DNA from: an uncultured Oscillospiraceae bacterium
GTDB taxonomy: Bacteria; Bacillota; Clostridia; Oscillospirales; Oscillospiraceae
Direction of reading: 5' to 3'
NCBI GenBank assembly: GCA_944387095.1
Contig: CALXDP010000009.1
Coordinates: 1-64,000, forward strand
DNA length: 64,000 bases
Made by a program: the position numbers and the translations under genes. The notes beneath the pieces are model-generated. The model worked only from the letters and a program-made list of their open reading frames with translations. It made no database searches and was not told the origin of the DNA. Below, piece by piece: positions 6,777 through 16,100 of the stretch (position 1 is its first letter; every line of letters begins with the position of its first letter).

Positions 6777-8543
6777 CTACTCTTCTGTCTCCGCCAACAG
6801 CCCCTCCAAGGCGGCCCAGGTGCTGGAGGCCGTATCCGGCACACAGATTTCAATTATGGTATAACGGCCTGTCTCTTCCAACTCCTCTTCTGGCAGCAGC
6901 CACTCAAACTGAATGGTATCATCCACACTATCCCCCGGAGCCTGCAACGTGTGGAGACCCAGCCGACCATGCTCCAGGTCTTCCAACACCGCGCTCAGAA
7001 GGGCCTTGGCCTGATCGCCATACATCACGCCGTTTTCCACATCGCCTGTCCAGAAGGCTGTGGTCAGGCGGCCCCCCGCCTCCTCCACCCAGGCAAATCC
7101 GTAGGACTGGTAGGTCACATCCGGGTCGTTCCGCGCCGCTTCCGCCCGGGCCAGCAGCTCCTGGTCCAGGGACACGCTGCGGTAGTTTCTGCTCAAAGTG
7201 GAGCCGTCCTCCATCTGATAGCTCACCTGAACAGAAGTTGTGTCGGAACTGTCAAAAGCAACGGCTTCGTCCCACTGTGTCCCTGTGGGCCGCCGGTCCA
7301 CAATGGCCTGGTGCAGGGCGATGACGGCGGCGATCTGCTCCGGATCCTCCAGGGTGGCCTCCACATGGGATCCGCTGTCCCAGGGCCGGCCGGCCAGACC
7401 CTGGACGCTCACCGTGGCCACGTCGTCCACCCGGGGCACACGGGTCTCAAAGCCGGTGAGGTCAAAGCCCACTATGGCAAACAGGGCCGCAAACACCACG
7501 GCAACCCCCACGGCCCCCTTCCAGCGCCGCCACACCCGGAAGCTCTTATCCAGCAGCATCTGGGCCACGAAATAGCCCGCGATGCCCCATAGGAAGATGG
7601 CGATCATCAGTCCCGGTTCGGCAAGGCCCAGCATCTGGGCGGTGGCCATGCCCAGGAATATGCCGGCGCAAAAGGCCACCCCGTACTTGAACACTGGGCG
7701 CATTACCCGCACCGCCACCACGTCCCCGGCGCTCTCCAGGCTCCTCCTGCGGTACAGCAGCAGGGCGGCCACGGTGAGGGCCAGGGCCACCAGGGGGTAG
7801 ACCCACAGGGCGCTGCCGTTTTTCACCTCCATGGTGACGCTGTCTATCCGGACGCTGGAAAAGCTCCAGACCGGGGTAAGCCAGGTCACAGCGCGATGGA
7901 CCCACGTCGGCAGGGCTCCGAACCCGTAATAAAAGGATTCCAACACCCACTCCAGCATGCCCACCACCGCCAGCGCCAGCACGTTGAAGACGAGATAGAA
8001 GGCGGGCAGGGCCAGCAGGTGGCCGGTGAACATCCCCAGAAAGACGGCGAAGGAATAGCAGAAGAACCCCAACGCGCAGGTGTAACCCAGCCAGTAACCC
8101 AGGTAATCCAGCATCAGACAGTTCCCCGCCAGCTCCACCAAAGCGGTGAGGCCGAAGGCGATCAGCACAGGCCCCAGCACCATGACCAGTCCCGCCAGGT
8201 AGTGGCTGAGGAACAGCCCCTCCCGGCGCACGGGCAGGGCCCCCATGAAATTGGCCGACCGGGTGGAATAGAGGTGGCTGCATGCGGCCATGGCCGCCAG
8301 CAGTCCCACCAGCACAGCCAGGGCAGCCATGTAGCCGGAATTGTTGCACAGGTACAGCACCTGGCTCTGGGCAAAGTGCTCCAGCTGGCCCCGCATGCCC
8401 TGGGCGTCCCGCTGAAGGGCCATGAACCCCTGGAGGGGAAGCTCCAGCAGGAGAATCAGCAGCCACCCTGTCCAGATGGGCCAGAACCTGGTCATCTGCT
8501 TGCGGAAAACCGTGGAATTAAAGTACGATGTCCCGGACCGCAT
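6777..8543 (-). CDS. ABC transporter permease of a GntR-linked exporter
   Basis: Membrane subunit of an ABC-2-like transporter. 588 residues: the N-terminal two thirds hold roughly ten hydrophobic segments (for example around LLILLLELPL, MAALAVLVGLLAAMAA, VFLGMFTGHLLALPAFYLV) and the C-terminal 200 residues are hydrophilic and probably extracytoplasmic. The start is ATG at 8543 with GGGAGGTGAGG just upstream; it overlaps the ATPase gene by 26 bases, so the two are translationally coupled. The substrate is unknown; similar operons are induced by cell-envelope stress or antibiotics. Confidence 0.85.
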   Translation of the reverse strand: MRSGTSYFNSTVFRKQMTRFWPIWTGWLLILLLELPLQGFMALQRDAQGMRGQLEHFAQSQVLYLCNNSGYMAALAVLVGLLAAMAACSHLYSTRSANFMGALPVRREGLFLSHYLAGLVMVLGPVLIAFGLTALVELAGNCLMLDYLGYWLGYTCALGFFCYSFAVFLGMFTGHLLALPAFYLVFNVLALAVVGMLEWVLESFYYGFGALPTWVHRAVTWLTPVWSFSSVRIDSVTMEVKNGSALWVYPLVALALTVAALLLYRRRSLESAGDVVAVRVMRPVFKYGVAFCAGIFLGMATAQMLGLAEPGLMIAIFLWGIAGYFVAQMLLDKSFRVWRRWKGAVGVAVVFAALFAIVGFDLTGFETRVPRVDDVATVSVQGLAGRPWDSGSHVEATLEDPEQIAAVIALHQAIVDRRPTGTQWDEAVAFDSSDTTSVQVSYQMEDGSTLSRNYRSVSLDQELLARAEAARNDPDVTYQSYGFAWVEEAGGRLTTAFWTGDVENGVMYGDQAKALLSAVLEDLEHGRLGLHTLQAPGDSVDDTIQFEWLLPEEELEETGRYTIIEICVPDTASSTWAALEGLLAETEE

Positions 8544-9420
8544 AGTCCTCACCTCCCATCTCGTAGACAAAAATCTCCTCCAGGCTCAGGGGCAGCGCCT
8601 CCTGAAACAGAGGGTCATACACCGCAAAGCGGGCCATCACCTCGTCGGCGCCCCCCCGGACAATATAGGTATACACCCGGCCCAGGTTGGAGCGGTGGAG
8701 CACAGGGACATCCGCCGGCAGCTGGGGGGGCTGCTCCTGGCGGAAGGCAATCTGCAGCTTCACCGTACCCCCCTGCAATTCACTCAGGGAGCGCTCCAGG
8801 GCCATCTTCCCGTGGCTGAGGATGCCCACGTGGTCGCATACGTCCTCCAGCTCCCGCAGGTTGTGGGAGGACACCACCACCGTGGTGCCGTGCTCCGCCA
8901 CATCCCCCAGGAGCAGGGACCACACCTGCCGGCGCATCACCGGGTCCAGCCCGTCCACCGGCTCATCCAGCAGCAGATAGTCCGGGCGGCAGCACAGAGC
9001 CAGCCAGAACGCCGCCTGCTTCTGCATGCCCTTGGACATGCGCCGGATGGCCTGCTTCTCCCCCACGGCGGGGAAGGCCTGCTTCAGCTTCTCATAGCGG
9101 TCTATGTCAAATTTGGGATAGATATTCCGGTAAAACCGCATCATCTCCCGGACGTTGGCCGACCCGAAATAGTACAGCTCGTCGGGAATGGAGCACATGC
9201 GGATTTTGGCCCGGGGGTTTTCATAAATCGGCCCGCCCTCCAGCAAGATCTCCCCGGAGTCCTGTCGGTACGCCCCGGTGAGGTGGCGCAGAATGGTGGA
9301 TTTACCCGCTCCGTTGGGACCCACCAGGCCGTAAATGGCCCCCTGCGGCACCGTCATATTCAGCCCGTCCAGGGCGTGAAACCCGTCAAAGCTCTTGACC
9401 ACATTTTTTACCTCAATCAT
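8518..9420 (-). CDS. ABC transporter ATP-binding protein
   Basis: 300-residue nucleotide-binding subunit partnering the permease downstream. Walker A GPNGAGKST (about residues 36-44), a Q-loop region, a degenerate signature MSKGMQKQ in place of LSGGQ, Walker B LLLDEP with D-loop GLD, and H-loop SSH. The degenerate signature is usual in YtrB-type and related exporters. Start ATG at 9420; ATGA overlap with the gntR stop, so expression is coupled to the regulator. Confidence 0.95.
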   Translation of the reverse strand: MIEVKNVVKSFDGFHALDGLNMTVPQGAIYGLVGPNGAGKSTILRHLTGAYRQDSGEILLEGGPIYENPRAKIRMCSIPDELYYFGSANVREMMRFYRNIYPKFDIDRYEKLKQAFPAVGEKQAIRRMSKGMQKQAAFWLALCCRPDYLLLDEPVDGLDPVMRRQVWSLLLGDVAEHGTTVVVSSHNLRELEDVCDHVGILSHGKMALERSLSELQGGTVKLQIAFRQEQPPQLPADVPVLHRSNLGRVYTYIVRGGADEVMARFAVYDPLFQEALPLSLEEIFVYEMGGEDYAVRDIVL

Positions 9421-9818
9421 GTTTCATCCCCTCCCTTCCCGCTTTTCTTTTCCCGCCCGGCCTGGGCCGTGCGCGCACAGCGCCGGGCGATCTCCTCCGG
9501 GGTCACCCCCAGGTAGATCAGCTCCTCCGCCAGATCGTCCAGCCGAGCCAGCAGCTCCTCCCGCCGGGTATTGTCGATCTCGTCCCGCTGGGCGGCAAAA
9601 CTGCCCTTCCCCGGCACAGAGTAGACATACCCCTCCTGCTCCAGAGCCTCGTAGGCCCGCTGGATGGTGTTTGGATTGATGGCCAGCTGGGCGGCCATGC
9701 TGCGCACCGACGGCAGCCTGTCGCCGGGGGGAATGGCCCCCATCACCAGCAGCTGCCTCAACCCGTCCCGCACCTGCTCATAGATGGGCCGCCCGTCCCG
9801 GTAGTTCAGTTGGATCAT
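9417..9818 (-). CDS. GntR-family (YtrA subfamily) transcriptional repressor
   Basis: 133 residues: an N-terminal winged helix-turn-helix (about 12-75; PIYEQV, GDRLPSVRSMA, NPNTIQRAYEALEQEG) and a short C-terminal helical dimerisation tail, the YtrA layout. It is first gene of the gntR-ATPase-permease operon and probably represses it. The start is ATG at 9818 with AAGGAGGG at 11 bases; a longer upstream frame crosses the promoter and is rejected. A palindromic operator overlaps the predicted transcription start. Confidence 0.93.
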   Translation of the reverse strand: MIQLNYRDGRPIYEQVRDGLRQLLVMGAIPPGDRLPSVRSMAAQLAINPNTIQRAYEALEQEGYVYSVPGKGSFAAQRDEIDNTRREELLARLDDLAEELIYLGVTPEEIARRCARTAQAGREKKSGKGGDET

Positions 9819-9845
9819 GTGACCCGCGCCCTCCTTCCGTACTGT

Positions 9846-9859
9846 CTGTATTAGTACAG
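9846..9859. promoter_or_regulatory. Probable GntR operator
   Basis: CTGTATTAGTACAG is a near-perfect 14-bp palindrome just downstream of the -10 of the gntR operon promoter. Position and symmetry suggest autoregulation. Confidence 0.65.
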
Positions 9860-9861
9860 AA

Positions 9862-9890
9862 ATCTTACCATATCCTCCTCTGCCTGTCAA
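9862..9890 (-). promoter_or_regulatory. Promoter of the gntR-ABC operon
   Basis: On the minus strand TTGACA (9890-9885), 17 bases, TAAGAT (9867-9862). Confidence 0.82.
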
Positions 9891-9969
9891 TCTATTTTTG
9901 CTTCCGGATGGCGGTATCTTTTCCCAGAAGCGCCATCAAAATCTCCCGGCGAAAAGTTACAAAAGGCAG

Positions 9970-9998
9970 CTGACAGCGCCCGTTTCATCTGCTATACT
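9970..9998 (+). promoter_or_regulatory. Promoter of the 10-kb HD gene
   Basis: CTGACA (9970-9975), 17 bases, TATACT (9993-9998), about 70 bases before the start codon. Confidence 0.65.
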
Positions 9999-10070
9999 AA
10001 CAGTATCATCGGGTTCCGGCCCCCCCTGGGATGCCGGCAGACCCCAATCATCGAAAAAGGAGCCCTTGGC

Positions 10071-10562
10071 ATGTCTCAATCCGATCTAAACCGCGCCGCC
10101 TTCCTGGAGTGTGTCGCTTCGCTGCTGGACAGCAGCGAGGTCAAGCAGATGAAGCGCTGGCGCCACCATTTTTCCGTCACCTGCTATGAGCACTCCCTGT
10201 TCGTGTCCTATGTGGCCTTCCGCCTAGCCCGGCGGCTGGGCTGGGATTACCGGGCCGCCGCCCGGGCGGGGCTGCTCCACGACTTGTATCTCTATGACCC
10301 GGCGGACCGCTCCGCCCACCCCGGCAACCAATGCCTGGACCACCCGGTGGCCGCCCTGCGCAACGCCCAGGCCCTGTGCCCCGACCTGAGCCGGAAGGAG
10401 GCCAACGCCATTCTCACCCATATGTGGCCCCTGGCCGTCCATCTGCCCCGGTGCCGGGAGGCGGTGGTGGTCAATCTGGCCGACAAGATCTGCGCCACCC
10501 TGGAGGTCATCCACCTGTACCGCACCCGGCGGATTCAGCGCTGGCTGCCCCAGCCCTGCTGA
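10071..10562 (+). CDS. HD-domain protein
   Basis: 163-residue predicted metal-dependent phosphohydrolase. HD motif residues: H at YEHSLFVSYVAFRLAR (about residue 43), HD in LLHDLYLYD (about 66-67), a further His in THMWPL and Asp in NLADK. The fold and spacing resemble small HD proteins of Clostridia (formerly called HDIG-like); the substrate is unknown. Start ATG at 10071 with AAAAGGAG upstream. It has its own promoter and no clear terminator before the glmU-like gene. Confidence 0.85.
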   Translation: MSQSDLNRAAFLECVASLLDSSEVKQMKRWRHHFSVTCYEHSLFVSYVAFRLARRLGWDYRAAARAGLLHDLYLYDPADRSAHPGNQCLDHPVAALRNAQALCPDLSRKEANAILTHMWPLAVHLPRCREAVVVNLADKICATLEVIHLYRTRRIQRWLPQPC

Positions 10563-10643
10563 CCGGCAGCGCGGCCCCTGGCGGGAGCGGACAAGAAATT
10601 GAAAAAAAGTCGAAAAAACTCTTCAAAAAATTTTTTGGTCTGC

Positions 10644-10649
10644 TATAAT
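10644..10649 (+). promoter_or_regulatory. -10 element upstream of the GlmU-like gene
   Basis: TGCTATAAT gives a perfect TATAAT. The -35 at 17 bases (CTTCAA) is weak. It is the likely promoter of glmU'-prs-pth-mfd. Confidence 0.5.
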
Positions 10650-10692
10650 GAGAGTGGAGTTTTCTGGTCTTTGACCAAGTTCAGCCGAAAGG

Positions 10693-11364
10693 ATGACTTT
10701 TCCTTTGGAACAATTTGATTTTGACGCCAAGCGGCAGGCCCTGCTGGCCGCTGGTGTTCGGATGATGGATCCCTCTGCCGTCTATGTGGAGGACACCGTA
10801 GAGGTGGGCACGGGCACCCTGCTGCTGCCGGGTACGATCCTCCGGGGCAGCACGGTCATCGGATCTGACTGCGAGATCGGTCCCAACACCATGCTGGTCA
10901 ACTGCGCGGTGGGGGACGGCAGTACCGTCAATTCCTCCCAGTGCCAGGACAGCCGGATCGGCGCGCGCTGCGAGATTGGCCCCTTCGCCCATCTGCGTCC
11001 CCACTCGGTGGTGGAGGACGGTTCCAAGATCGGGGCCTTCGTGCAGCTGAAAAACTGCAACCTGGGCCAGGGCACCAAAATGGCCCACCTCACCTACGTG
11101 GGGGACAGCGACGTGGGCCCCGGCTGCAACTTTGGCTGCGGCAGCGTCACCTGTAACTACGATGGCCGGGCGAAGGCCCGCACCACCATCGGCGCCAACG
11201 TATTCATCGGCTGCCATACCCGTTTCATCCCACCTGTGTCCGTGGGGGACGGAGCGTATATCGCGGCAGGCACTACCATCACAGAGGATGTGCCGGATCA
11301 CAGCTTTGTCATCGGCCGGTCCAGGCAAATTGTCAAGCGGGACTGGAAGGACAAGCGGGACTGA
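10693..11364 (+). CDS. GlmU-like protein: acetyltransferase (left-handed beta-helix) half only
   Basis: Full GlmU makes UDP-GlcNAc: its C-terminal half acetylates GlcN-1-P and its N-terminal half uridylates the product. This 223-residue protein contains only hexapeptide-repeat beta-helix from about residue 28 on. Acetyltransferase features remain: HLTYVGD with the catalytic His (about 137) and CNYDG. The N-terminal nucleotidyltransferase domain with its LAAGxGTRM motif is absent, compared with the usual 450-460 residues. The ATG at 10693 lies too close to AAAGG; a TTG at 10705 fits the ribosome site better. It precedes prs, exactly where full glmU sits in Bacilli. Confidence 0.85.
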   Translation: MTFPLEQFDFDAKRQALLAAGVRMMDPSAVYVEDTVEVGTGTLLLPGTILRGSTVIGSDCEIGPNTMLVNCAVGDGSTVNSSQCQDSRIGARCEIGPFAHLRPHSVVEDGSKIGAFVQLKNCNLGQGTKMAHLTYVGDSDVGPGCNFGCGSVTCNYDGRAKARTTIGANVFIGCHTRFIPPVSVGDGAYIAAGTTITEDVPDHSFVIGRSRQIVKRDWKDKRD

Positions 11365-11435
11365 GCCTTTTCCTGCGCGGGCGGGAACAGATATAAGCCG
11401 TCACCATTCACCCACAGAGAGAGGATGTTACAAGA

Positions 11436-12401
11436 ATGATTTCACATGGCAAGGATCTAAAAATTTTCTCCGGCAGCTCCAACCGGGCCCTGGCGGAAGC
11501 CATTTGCAGGGATATCAGCATTCCCCTTGGCAACGCCGAGGTGGGCGCGTTCTCCGACGGGGAAAACTTCGTGTCCATCTATGAGACCGTCCGCGGTTCA
11601 GATGTATTTGTGGTCCAGTCCACCAGCAGCCCCGTCAACGACAACCTGATGGAAATGCTCATTATGATCGACGCGCTCAAGCGGGCCTCCGCCGGGCGCA
11701 TCACCGCTGTCATCCCCTATTTCGGCTACGCCCGGCAGGACCGCAAGACCAAGCCCCGGGACCCCATCTCAGCCAAGCTGGTGGCCAACCTGATCGCCCG
11801 AGCGGGGGCCGACCGGGTACTCACTATGGACCTGCACGCCGACCAGATCCAGGGCTTTTTCGACATTCCCGTGGACAATCTCCGGGGCTCCCCCGTTTTT
11901 GTGGACTACTTCCTGCGCCGCTATGCCGCCTGTCACGACGAGACCATGGTGGTCTCCCCCGATGTGGGCAGTGTGGCCCGGGCCCGGGCTTTCGCTCAAA
12001 AGCTGGATATGCCTATGGCCATTGTGGATAAGCGCCGTCAGAAGGCCAACTCCTCCGAGGTGATGAACATCATCGGCGATGTGCGCGGCAAGCACGTCAT
12101 CCTGCTGGATGACATGGTGGACACCGGCGGCTCCCTGTGCCACGCGGCCCAGGCTCTGGTGGAACTGGGCGGGGCCAAGTCGGTCACCGCCTGCGCCTCC
12201 CACGGAGTGCTCTCCGGCCCCGCCTTTGACCGGATCAATGCCTCCTGCCTGGATGAGGTGCTCTTCCTGGACACCATCCGCCCCCGGGAGGATGTGGCGG
12301 AAATCTGCCCCAAGATCAAGTACCTCTCTGTGGCCCATATCTTTGCCGAGGCCATCGAGCGCATCTATGAGGAGCGCTCCGTGTCCAAACTTTTCAACTA
12401 A
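11436..12401 (+). CDS. prs: Ribose-phosphate pyrophosphokinase (PRPP synthetase)
   Basis: Makes PRPP from ribose-5-phosphate and ATP for nucleotide, His, Trp and NAD synthesis. 321 residues, normal class I length. Motifs: FSDGENFVSI, YFGYARQDRK (ATP-binding flexible loop), MDLHADQIQGFF, PDVGSVARA, and the PRPP loop LLDDMVDTGG. ATG at 11436, GAGAGAGGAT upstream. It follows the GlmU-like gene and precedes pth and mfd, the gene order of Bacilli without ctc. Confidence 0.97.
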   Translation: MISHGKDLKIFSGSSNRALAEAICRDISIPLGNAEVGAFSDGENFVSIYETVRGSDVFVVQSTSSPVNDNLMEMLIMIDALKRASAGRITAVIPYFGYARQDRKTKPRDPISAKLVANLIARAGADRVLTMDLHADQIQGFFDIPVDNLRGSPVFVDYFLRRYAACHDETMVVSPDVGSVARARAFAQKLDMPMAIVDKRRQKANSSEVMNIIGDVRGKHVILLDDMVDTGGSLCHAAQALVELGGAKSVTACASHGVLSGPAFDRINASCLDEVLFLDTIRPREDVAEICPKIKYLSVAHIFAEAIERIYEERSVSKLFN

Positions 12402-12458
12402 GGCAGGACCCTTCGGGCAAAGTGTCCTTTACCCAGGCAACATTCTCCGCTATCACGG

Positions 12459-12484
12459 TGGGGCGAGAGCAGTTCTCGCCCCAC
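12459..12484 (+). terminator. Hairpin between prs and pth
   Basis: Perfect 11-bp stem GTGGGGCGAGA (12459-12469) / TCTCGCCCCAC (12474-12484) followed by TTCTCCTG. A weak U-tract suggests partial termination or mRNA processing within the operon. Confidence 0.55.
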
Positions 12485-12512
12485 TTCTCCTGTATCTTGA
12501 TGAGGTGCCGCT

Positions 12513-13100
12513 ATGCTGTTTGCAAAGAAAGCGCCGGTGACCTGGCTGGTGGTGGGCCTGGGCAATCCCGGCAGCCAATACGAAAATACCCGGCACAACG
12601 CCGGCTTCCAGGTGATCGACGCGCTGGGGGAGCGGGGCAAGTTCCCCGTCCAGCGCCTGAAGTTTCACGCCCTGACCGCCCCCGCCACCCTGGGCGGACA
12701 GGGCGTATTGGTGATGAAACCGGTCACCTATATGAACCTGTCCGGCCAGGCGGTGGGCGAGGCCGCCCGTTTTTACAAGATTCCCCCCGACCATGTGCTG
12801 GTCATTTCCGATGATACGGACCTGCCCCTGGGCAAGCTGCGCATCCGCAAGGGGGGCTCCGCCGGCGGCCACAACGGGCTGAAGAGTATCATTCAGCACC
12901 TGGGCACCGACCAATTCCCCCGGCTCAAGGTGGGGGTGGGGGGCAAGCCCCGCCCCGATTACGACATGGCTGACTGGGTACTGGGAAAGCTCCAGGGGGA
13001 GGACAAAAAAACCATGGAGCAGACCGCCCAACGGGCCGTCGATGCGGTGGAATGTCTGCTCTCCCAGGGTATTGACCGGGCCATGAACCAGTTTAATTAG
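12513..13100 (+). CDS. pth: Peptidyl-tRNA hydrolase
   Basis: Recycles tRNA from peptidyl-tRNA released by stalled ribosomes. 195 residues, full length. Catalytic and binding residues: GLGNPG (Asn), NTRHNAG with the catalytic His (about residue 29), YMNLSG, SDDTDLPLG (Asp), and GGHNGLKSI. ATG at 12513 follows TGAGGTG. It lies in the prs-pth-mfd group. Confidence 0.97.
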   Translation: MLFAKKAPVTWLVVGLGNPGSQYENTRHNAGFQVIDALGERGKFPVQRLKFHALTAPATLGGQGVLVMKPVTYMNLSGQAVGEAARFYKIPPDHVLVISDDTDLPLGKLRIRKGGSAGGHNGLKSIIQHLGTDQFPRLKVGVGGKPRPDYDMADWVLGKLQGEDKKTMEQTAQRAVDAVECLLSQGIDRAMNQFN

Positions 13101-13189
13101 CCCTGCCGCCCGTCCTCCCCGTCTGGGGCACTCGGGGTAGTTTTGCGCCCAATCCTTCCATATTTTTCAATATTTTGTGAGGTTTCGCC

Positions 13190-16100
13190 ATGAAAGCATT
13201 GCTTCACATCCTAAACAGCGTCCCGGAGTTCCAGCGGCTGCTGACCGCCCTGGACGCGGGCCGCTCCCCTGTCAGCCTGTCCGGGCTTGCCCCGGTGCAC
13301 CGGGCCCATTTCGCCGCCGGTCTCCACCGGCAGTTGGGCTGCCCGGTGGTGATGGTGTGCGCCGATGAGGAGGAGGGCCGCCGCCTGGCGGATGACCTGG
13401 GCGCCTTTGCCGGCCAGGCCGTCACCTTTCTGGCCGCCCGGGAGTTTCTCTTCCACGAGGGGGCGGTGGCCTCCCGCCAATGGGAGCACCAGCGGCTGTC
13501 CGCCTTTTACCATATGGCTCAGGGTCAGGCGCCCCTGGTGGTGGCCACGGTGGAGGCCCTGCTCCAGCGCACCCTCTCCCCCCAGGAGCTGGCCAGCCAC
13601 ACAGTGGTGGTGGAGACAGGCGGACAGTACGACCTGGAGGAGCTGGCCGACCGCCTGGCCGCCCTGGGCTATACCCGATGCCAGCAGGTGGAGGGAGTGG
13701 GTCAATTTGCCCTGCGGGGGGGCATTTTGGACGTGTACTCCCCCGCCCAGGACCATCCGGTGCGCATCGAGTTCTGGGACGCCGACGTAGACTCCATGGG
13801 GCTGTTTGACGTTTCCAGCCAGCGCCGGGTGGCCCGGCTGGACAAAGCCGTCTTTCTCCCGGTGAGCGAGGTTCTCCCCACCCGGGACGAGGCGGGTCAG
13901 TGGCAGCGCGTCCCCGACCGGCTGCTCCCAACCCGCTATCCCGCCCTGACCACCGCCGCCCACCATCTGCCCGCCGGGGCGGTGGTCTGTCTTTCCGAGT
14001 CCGGCCGGGTGGCCGAGCGGGGGAGAACTTGGCTGTGGCAGCTCCACGAGGATGTGAAAACCCTGGTCGAGCAGCAGACCATCGATGGCAAGCATGCCGT
14101 CTTTGCCGCCGGGATGGGCGAGCTCATGTCTGTCCTTTCTGAATTTCCCCTGTGCTTTTTGGACTCCTTCGCCACCTCCACCACCCCATTGCCTCCCAAA
14201 ACCTTGCTGTCCGTCCAGGCCCGGCAGCTGTCCTCCTTTGGGGTCAACCTGGAGACAGCGGCGGCCGACCTGGCCCAGTTCCAGAGTGCCGGGGCGGCCA
14301 CAGTGGTGCTGGTGGCCAGTGAGCAGCGTGCCCTGAATCTCCAGGCCCTGCTGCGGGAACGCAAGATCCGGTCCGCTGTGGACTTTCAGCTCCACGACCT
14401 GCCCCAGGCCGGCGGGGTGACCATCGCCGTGGGGGGGCTGTCCTCCGGTTTTGACTACGTGGGCAGCGGCGGGGCCGTACTCACCGAGGGCCAGGGGCAA
14501 AAGCGCAGGCGTGTCAAGCGGCTCAAGCGCTCGGAGGACCGGCGGCGGGTGGACTCCTTCACCGACCTGTCCCCTGGCGACCTCGTCGTCCACGAGCACC
14601 ACGGCATCGGCCGGTTCGTGGGCCTGGTGAAGATGCAGGTGGACGGCCTGCAGAAGGACTATATCAAGCTGGCCTACGCCGGATCGGACACCCTGTATCT
14701 GCCCGCCACCCAGCTGGACTCCATCTCCAAATACATCGGCGGAGGGGATGATCCAGAAAAAAAGAAGCTGTCCAAACTGGGGGGCACCGACTGGGAGCGG
14801 GCCAAGAGCCGCACCCGGGCGGCGGTCAAAGACCTGGCGAAAGGGCTCATCCAGCTCTACGCCCAGCGCCAGCGTCAGCCGGGCTACGCCTTCTCCCCCG
14901 ACTCCCCCTGGCAGAAGGAGTTTGAGGACGACTTTCCCTACGAGGAGACGGAAGACCAGTTGCGCTCCATCGGGGAGATCAAGCGGGACATGGAGACCCC
15001 CCGCCCCATGGACCGGCTGCTGTGCGGCGACGTGGGCTATGGCAAGACGGAGGTGGCCCTGCGGGCGGTGATGAAGTGCGTACTGGACGGCAAACAGGCC
15101 GCCATCCTAGTGCCCACCACCGTACTGGCCCGCCAGCACTATCTCACCGCCCAAAGCCGGTTTGCCAAGTATCCGGTGGAGATCGACGTGGTCAACCGTT
15201 TCCGCACCCCCACCCAGATGAAGAAAGCCCTGGCCGGGACGGCGGACGGCTCGGTTGACGTGCTCATTGGCACCCACCGGCTGCTCCAAAAGGACGTGAA
15301 GTTCCGGGATCTGGGCCTGCTGGTGGTGGATGAGGAACAGCGCTTTGGCGTCACCCACAAGGAGCGGCTGAAGGAGCTGGCCAAGCAGGTGGACGTGCTC
15401 ACCCTGTCCGCCACCCCCATTCCCCGCACCCTGAATATGGCCCTGAGCGGAATCCGAGACATGTCCGCCATTGAGGAGCCCCCTGCCGACCGCCAGCCGG
15501 TGCAAACCTACGTGCTGGAGCACGACTGGTCGGTGCTGTGTGACGCCATCCGCCGGGAATTGGAGCGGGGCGGCCAGGTGTACTACCTCCACAACCGGGT
15601 GGACACCATTGAACGCACCGCCGCCCACCTGCGGGCCCTGCTGGGGGACGGCGTGGAGACCGCGGTGGCCCACGGCAAAATGAACCAGGAGGAGCTGGGC
15701 GACGTGATGACCCGGATGAGCGACGGGGACGTGGATGTGCTGGTGTGCACCACCATCATCGAAACGGGCATCGACATCGCCAACGTCAACACCCTGATCA
15801 TCGAGGACGCGGACAAACTGGGCCTGGCCCAGCTCCACCAGATCCGGGGGCGGGTAGGCCGTTCCCCCCGGCGGGCTTACGCCTACCTCACTTACCGCCC
15901 CGGCAAGGTGCTTACCGAGGTGGCCGCCAAGCGCCTGTCCGCCATCCGGGAGTACGCCGAGTTCGGCTCCGGTTTCAAGATCGCCATGCGGGATCTGGAG
16001 ATCCGGGGGGCGGGCAACCTGCTGGGTCCCGAGCAATCCGGTTTCCTGATGAGTGTGGGCTACGATTTATACCTGAAGCTGCTGGAGGAGGCCGTGCTGG

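Noticed and set aside
13211..14602. A 463-codon open frame on the minus strand
   Set aside because: Antisense shadow of mfd, with the same composition bias and no start signal.
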